Shown here: piece by piece, positions 29,549-33,895 of the stretch
How positions within the stretch are numbered: position 1 is the first letter of the stretch
Layout of the letters: each line of letters starts with the position of its first letter
NCBI GenBank assembly: GCA_003427395.1
Contig: BFEA01000670.1
Location: 40,219-74,113 of the forward strand
Direction of reading: 5' to 3'
DNA: 33,895 nucleotides
DNA from: Chara braunii
Taxonomy: Eukaryota > Streptophyta > Charophyceae > Charales > Characeae
Made by a program: the position numbers and the translations under genes
The notes under the pieces: generated by a model
What the model was told of the DNA's origin: nothing
The model's database searches: none
What the model saw: the letters and a program-made list of their open reading frames with translations, nothing else

Positions 29549-29791
29549 TTTGGCTTCCTGTTGTCGTGATTGGAATCGGTGTCATGACCCAGGTGAACCA
29601 GGTCATGACCATGGTCCCCTCCACATCATCAGGCCTATGGCCGACTGTCCGATTTTTGGTCCTTTCCATCATGTGAAGAGGAGGCAGAGAAAGAGTAAGA
29701 CATGGATGGCATGAGGGTGAGGCGACAATGACAATGAATGACAAATAGGGTGCAGCATGCAAAGTAAGGTTGCCAGTGTGAAGGAGGTAAG

Positions 29792-29922
29792 ACATCGGGC
29801 CACGCTCCACCACTCTCGACATGTGCAAAACGAGAGTGAATCTCCCCCTAGAACATGGAAAAATACACTGCCATGATTTTTGTCTCCTGTGCATGTCGAG
29901 AGTAGTGGAGCGAAGCCCATCG
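29792..29922. mobile_element. Foldback/MITE-like palindromic element, copy 2
   Basis: Arms 29792-29828 and about 29887-29921 pair over about 35 bp (CGCTCCACYACTCTCGACAT). The orientation is opposite to copy 1 at 1935-2065; the cores align without large gaps. The plus strand reads RVNLPLEHGKIHCHDF. The arm sequence differs from copy 1 at several positions, but both arms within a copy share the change (GACAT here, GAAAT there), implying that the arms are homogenised or copied from each other. Confidence 0.75.
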
Positions 29923-29967
29923 AGCAGGATCCTAAAGTAAATGGAAAGGGCTGTAGATCGGGGCCCT

Positions 29968-30200
29968 ATTTTTGAAGAAGGGGATGGGCAGCGTTGATTG
30001 GGAGATGGCTGGATCGGAATGTCAACCAATATAATAGATGGGCCAGCGCTGATGGGGGGGGCTATTCCTGAAGAAGGGGATGGGCAGCGCTGAAGAAGGC
30101 GAGGACCTCTAAAAGTAAAAGGAACCGACCCGACGAAATGCAGCGGGAAGAACGTCCATCTCCCAATCAGCGCTGCCCACCCCTTCTTCAAAATTAGCCC
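29968..30200. repeat. Imperfect inverted repeat of about 42 bp with internal repeats
   Basis: About 29970-30012 (TGAAGAAGGGGATGGGCAGC, GTTGATTGGGAGATGG) is inverted at 30156-30198 (CCATCTCCCAATCAGC, GCTGCCCACCCCTTCTTCA). The loop includes another direct copy of GAAGAAGGGGATGGGCAGCG near 30070. No frame of interest. Confidence 0.75.
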
Positions 30201-30303
30201 CCTACTACGATTGGGTAATAGGGCAAGGAATGCAGGTCGTGAAGGGGGATCGGGACAAGGTGGGGAAAAAGAGATTGGAAGGCTCAATGCGGAAGGAGGG
30301 GAA

Positions 30304-30395
30304 TTAGAAGGGCTAAATTTTGGAAGGAGGGGTTCAGTTGTCATGGGGGGAATTAGAAGGGCTAAATTTTGGAAGGAGGGGTTCAGTTGTTACGG
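30304..30395. repeat. Direct repeat, period about 49 bp
   Basis: TTAGAAGGGCTAAATTTTGG and AAGGAGGGGTTCAGTTGT occur twice, starting at 30304 and 30353. Confidence 0.85.
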
Positions 30396-30411
30396 AGGGA
30401 GCCCGATAATT

Positions 30412-30498
30412 ACGATGGGCCCGGTAATTACGATGGGCCCGATAATTACGATGGGCCGGATAATTACAATAGAAGATGGGCCGGATAATTACGACAGG
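30412..30498. repeat. 18-bp tandem repeat, about five units
   Basis: Units of CCCGATAATTACGATGGG with small changes; the fourth unit has a short insertion. It directly follows the 49-bp direct repeat. Confidence 0.88.
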
Positions 30499-30845
30499 AG
30501 TGGGGTAAATGTGGATGAGCAAGCGACGGAAGACAGCAATGAAGGTAAAAAAATGATAGCTAGTGGAAGAGAGGAAAGGGCATACCAGATTCGAAGGGGT
30601 CTCATTGAGTAAGGAAGGAGTGGGAGCTCCAAGAGGGTTCCCAACGAGAGAGAGTAAGGGGTGGAGAAAGACGGGAAGAGGGAGGCGGGTGACACAGGGC
30701 AAGGAGAGAATATGGAAAAAAAACGGATTGTTTGAGGGAGGGAAGATCGGGAGGGGGAGTGAAGGGCACAAATTAAGAGATGGAATTCAACAGACGGGAT
30801 GGAATGGAGAAAGACGAAAGAGGTAAAAACGAGCACCTAGGGGGG

Positions 30846-30848
<3 letters not shown>
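30499..30848. other. Purine-rich spacer, no gene seen
   Basis: G/A-rich plus strand with composition-driven frames on both strands. Confidence 0.45.

Positions 30849-30911
<63 letters not shown>
30849..30911. repeat. (GA)n microsatellite
   Basis: About 31 GA units, preceded by a G-run. The Ser-Leu and Arg-Glu frames across it are artefacts. Confidence 0.97.
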
Positions 30912-30913
<2 letters not shown>

Positions 30914-31104
30914 AGAATAGCAAAAGAGCAGGAAGAGATCGCGAGCGGGGACAGGGCAGAGAGATCCCAGCAGCACGCCGGTCATCACTCGAAGTACCAT
31001 CCTCAAGTTTTCGAAATATTAAACGAAAAAAAGGGAAAAGAAAGATGATGATGCAGTATTGAATTTTCGTCACGCATTGTTTGAGCCCTTCCACTCTTTC
31101 ACTT

Positions 31105-31152
31105 GGTGACTTGATTGGTGACTTGATTGGTGACTTGATTGGTGACTTGATT
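31105..31152. repeat. 12-bp tandem repeat, four units
   Basis: Four copies of GGTGACTTGATT, effectively identical. Confidence 0.92.
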
Positions 31153-31252
31153 GATTGAAATCAGTCGGTCGAAAACGTGCGTTGCGGTCAAAAGCTGTGA
31201 TCGGTTGTTTTCTGCTTCTGTTTCTTGGCACTCACCACCATCGTCGAGTATC

Positions 31253-31365
31253 ACTACCGTCTTCCCCCGAACACAACGCACCCTTGTTTTGGCTGTATCT
31301 GGTCGGAAAGATAACTTGAATACATTCATTTTTAGGGTGCGTTATGTTCGGGGGAAGGCGGTAGT
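31253..31365. mobile_element. Short foldback element, 32-bp arms
   Basis: Arms 31253-31284 and 31334-31365 match at 30 of 32 positions (ACTACCGYCTTCCCCCGAAC, then AYAACGCACCCT) around a 49-bp loop. A hairpin MITE or a simple inverted duplication; no clear target-site duplication. Confidence 0.7.
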
Positions 31366-31496
31366 AATTAAGTATATTGACATGCTGCAACCTTGTCGGC
31401 CTCTTCATTTGCTCTCATCGTAATTTTTTTCTTCAATCTTTTTACTAGTATCTTTTCCTTTAAACAAAGTGAAATAGTGGAAGGGCTCAAAATGGA

Positions 31497-31524
31497 GCCT
31501 TCTGTTCTACAGAGAACAGAAGGC
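31497..31524. repeat. Perfect 12-bp hairpin with 4-nt loop
   Basis: GCCTTCTGTTCT-ACAG-AGAACAGAAGGC. Confidence 0.85.
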
Positions 31525-31554
31525 GTTCAATATATCGCTCCAGCAGTTATCTTC

Positions 31555-31558
<4 letters not shown>

Positions 31559-31623
<65 letters not shown>
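31559..31623. repeat. (CT)n microsatellite
   Basis: About 32 uninterrupted CT units. Confidence 0.97.
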
Positions 31624-31627
<4 letters not shown>

Positions 31628-31699
31628 CGGTGATTGAATGTTCCAGCTGCAGGCGAACGTTTCAATTGCACATCTCCAGAATCATAAGAAAATTCAAAT

Positions 31700-31745
31700 G
31701 ACAAATTTCGGTATTTGTCAATTTGACGAAATTCGTCATTTTGTC
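31700..31745. repeat. Nested hairpin cluster
   Basis: GACAAAT-TTCGGT-ATTTGTC (31700-31719) is followed by the odd palindrome TGACGAAATTCGTCA (31724-31738) and TTTTGTCA, which can also pair with the first TGACAAA. AT-rich, function unknown. Confidence 0.6.
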
Positions 31746-31978
31746 AATTTGATCATTGGGTCCGTCATTTCGGCTTTTGGAATATTTCGATCGTGAGATC
31801 GTTTCAGTGCCCGCGAATCGAATTCGCATTTTCTTGGTCGCAAAAATAGACAAGCTGTCCTCTGGATAAAAATAGGCATTTTCAAGGATTATGAAACTGG
31901 ATCGATAGATAATTATAATGAAGATTATTATTAGCATGGCCCGTGGGCATTCAAGGATGACACTCAAAAATCCCTCTG

Positions 31979-31979
31979 G

Positions 31980-32036
<57 letters not shown>
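31979..32036. repeat. (CT)n microsatellite
   Basis: Long CT tract followed by CTCGCTCG and a C/T-rich transition into the next tract. Confidence 0.95.
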
Positions 32037-32038
<2 letters not shown>

Positions 32039-32144
32039 CTCTCTCTCTCGCTCGCTCGCTCGCGGTGTCTCACCCCTCTCTCTCCCATCCTTCTGACTTC
32101 TCTCTCTGTCACCCCCCTCTTCGCCGGCCTTCTGGCCTTCTGGC

Positions 32145-32146
<2 letters not shown>

Positions 32147-32224
<78 letters not shown>

Positions 32225-32235
32225 CTCTCTCTCTT
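32147..32235. repeat. (CT)n microsatellite
   Basis: About 35 CT units with a few T and GT interruptions. Confidence 0.95.
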
Positions 32236-32465
32236 TTCTCTGTGTATGGTCAGCCGCCCGTGACACGGACGTCTATCGTTTGTGTTTTTTTGGGTGAGTT
32301 AGGAAGAAGAAACGCCATCTCTCTCTTTTTATTCTGACGTTGATGAGAGAGATTGGAAGTGGTCCCCACCAGGCCCGCGAATGAAAGCCCAAGTAATTTG
32401 AAATCGGACTAATTGAGAAGGGAGAAAGAGACGGAAACCTGACCAAAAAGTTGCTCTCCTCGGCC

Positions 32466-32950
32466 AGGTTAACCTACGAAGATGTCATGCACGTGCCCGC
32501 CATTTGGACCAGGTTCATATACTAAGGTAGAATGCACTTGCCCGCCATTTAGACTAGGTTTACATATACTAAGACAGAATGAACTTGCCGGCCACTTGGC
32601 ATTTGGACCGGGCTTATGTACTAAGCTAGCATGCACTTGCCCGCGTTTTGGACGAGGTTCATCTACTAAGATATTAGCATGCGCTTGCCCGCCTTTTGGA
32701 CCCAGGTTCATATGCCAAGATAGCATGCAGTTGCCCGCCTTTTGGACGAGGTTTGTATACATACTAAGATAGCATGCTTTTGCCCGCCTTTTGGACGAGG
32801 TTTATATACTAAGATAGCGTGCACTTGCGCGCCTTTTGGACTCAGATTCATTCATATAGCATGCGCTTTCCCGCCTATTGGACCAGGTTAATTTACGAAG
32901 ATAGCATGCAACTGCCCGCCTTTTGGACCAGGTGATGGCCACTTGGACCA
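32466..32950. repeat. About 51-bp minisatellite, 9-10 diverged units
   Basis: The unit runs approximately ACTAAGATAGCATGCACTTG, CCCGCCTTTTGGACCAGGTT and CATAT. Unit lengths vary by several bases and units differ by about 10-25%. The array is open for about 96 codons on both strands, reflecting the unit's lack of stops. The final short unit (GGCCACTTGGACCAGG) is truncated. Confidence 0.9.
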
Positions 32951-33015
32951 GGGGATGACCTCTCTTGGCTGGATTTGAGCTATTTTACTGGAGAAAGACT
33001 ACGTAGCGTTACCTC

Positions 33016-33068
33016 CCCCCTCCTCCCCCTCCCCCTCCCCCTCCTCCTCCCCCTCCCCCACCCCCCAC
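33016..33068. repeat. C-rich (CCCCCT)n-like tract
   Basis: Low-complexity C/T tract without G over about 50 bp. Confidence 0.9.
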
Positions 33069-33112
33069 CGTTTGAATCATCGATGATCGAGCTACGTAGT
33101 ATGGCATGAACC

Positions 33113-33166
33113 TGGGGCGAGCAAAGAGGGTTGGTGGATTTACGTGGGGCGAGCAAAGAGGGTTGG
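33113..33166. repeat. 22-bp direct repeat, period 32
   Basis: GGGGCGAGCAAAGAGGGTTG occurs at about 33114 and 33146. The second copy forms the outer left arm of the foldback at 33152-33285. Confidence 0.88.
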
Positions 33167-33285
33167 ATTTAACCCCTGAATCTGGACGTGTTTGTGTCTA
33201 GGTTCAGAAAGTCGCGATTGATCTGCTGTTCTGTATATCTGCTTAAAACAGATCCAGATTCAGGCGCTTAAGCAATCCTCTTTGC
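33152..33285. mobile_element. Foldback, about 33-bp imperfect arms
   Basis: Left arm AGCAAAGAGG...CCTGAATCTGG (33152-33185) and right arm CCAGATTCAGG...CCTCTTTGCT (33254-33285) pair with a small mismatched centre. The loop is about 68 bp. Third independent foldback family in the window. Confidence 0.65.
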
Positions 33286-33365
33286 TAATGGGACCTCTGC
33301 CCTGGGTTGCTGACTGTAAATACTCCTTTTTTTATTTTTTAGTATTATTTTAACCCGCCCGGGTG

Positions 33366-33412
33366 GTGCTTTGTCCGTCCAAAGCGAGCATGAACCTGTG
33401 ACGGCAAAGCAC
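33366..33412. repeat. 13-bp stem hairpin with one bulge
   Basis: GTGCTTTGTCCGTC pairs with GACGGCAAAGCAC across about 20 nt; one extra T in the left arm. Confidence 0.65.
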
Positions 33413-33517
33413 GACCAAGTTCATGCGATTTCAGCAAAAATAGAGCACCAGTGGGATCTGGATCTTGGTCTTGCACAATGACCGTCGCGATCGCCCCGTT
33501 AGGCTACCAGGCCACCT

Positions 33518-33662
33518 TGAGCATGTATCTGGCCGCCATTATGGTCAGATTTGGTCCAAGAGTGCCCTTTCTCTCGTCTTGAAGGAACGGCATACTTAGA
33601 CTTGCACTCGTGAGCATGTATCTGACCACCTCTATGGTCAGATTCAGTCCAAGAAAGTCCTA
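33518..33662. repeat. Direct repeat of about 52 bp, period 93
   Basis: 33518-33570 and 33611-33662 share TGAGCATGTATCTG, TATGGTCAGATT and GTCCAAGA. Confidence 0.82.
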
Positions 33663-33805
33663 GTGTTTGGTATGCCCCAACTCCTTGGCGCCTTTTGTCC
33701 CTGACGTCTTTTTTTTTTTTTTCCATCCAAAAAGAGGACAACCCTTGGGATCATTCACTCTTTAGTACAACTGATGTATATATACATATATATGACGTTT
33801 CACAG

Positions 33806-33812
33806 ACACACA

Positions 33813-33895
<83 letters not shown>
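33806..33895. repeat. (CA)n(GA)n microsatellite at right edge
   Basis: CA dinucleotides passing into GA dinucleotides, running off the window. Same compound structure as at 29496-29548. Confidence 0.97.

Noticed and set aside
30412-30498. Short regular repeats considered as a CRISPR array
   Set aside because: Units are contiguous 18-mers with no unique spacers, in a eukaryotic context.
30773-32337. Long Ser-Leu or Arg-Glu frames across CT/GA tracts
   Set aside because: Products of dinucleotide repeats, open on both strands; no independent support.

Overview
This is repeat-dense eukaryotic DNA, most likely from a green, streptophyte-lineage genome; a charophyte alga such as Chara is my best guess, unproven. 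The reasons are a 26-nt match to the plant-type U2 snRNA 5' end, kangaroo-like DIRS retroelements (a family first described in the green alga Volvox), a plant-style L1-like LINE, GT-AG intron signals and many long CA/GA/CT microsatellites. I see no complete host gene, no rRNA, no CRISPR array and nothing bacterial. One 235-nt assembly gap (19585-19819) and scattered Ns are present.

Layout. 1-6410: two 5'-truncated LINEs of one family. The first is on the minus strand (about 115-1891) inside a perfect 15-bp target-site duplication. The second is on the plus strand (about 2135-6397) and has a roughly 1,000-codon endonuclease/reverse transcriptase frame, a poly(A) tail and a 12-bp imperfect duplication. 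A 130-bp foldback element lies between them and recurs at 29.8 kb. 6411-11038: a 25-bp minisatellite, then non-coding or unrecognised DNA with hairpins and several splice-donor-like sites.

11-19.5 kb: two decayed tyrosine-recombinase retrotransposons (copies A and B) in inverted orientation. In each, reverse transcriptase/RNase H is on one strand and the tyrosine recombinase on the other, converging. Copy B also keeps a gag-like region. A third, partial copy C lies at about 27.05-28.97 kb. The recombinase appears to be spliced: a short leader exon, a GT-AG intron, then the catalytic exon.

19.5-29 kb: an assembly gap inside a tandem repeat; an unrecognised repetitive reading frame (22.5-23.0 kb); a tandem duplication of about 0.91 kb whose second unit is interrupted by a MITE-like insertion of about 414 bp; a composite minus-strand retroposon joining a tRNA-like head to the 3' half of U6 snRNA; copy C; and a U2 5' end abutting copy C. 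29-33.9 kb: foldbacks, minisatellites and microsatellites with no convincing gene.

Nothing here forms an operon or pathway. The window is a record of retrotransposition, foldback/MITE insertion and tandem duplication. The most unusual items are the opposite-strand recombinase elements with an intron, the tRNA-U6 chimera, and a foldback family whose core encodes a recurrent peptide that varies mostly at third codon positions.
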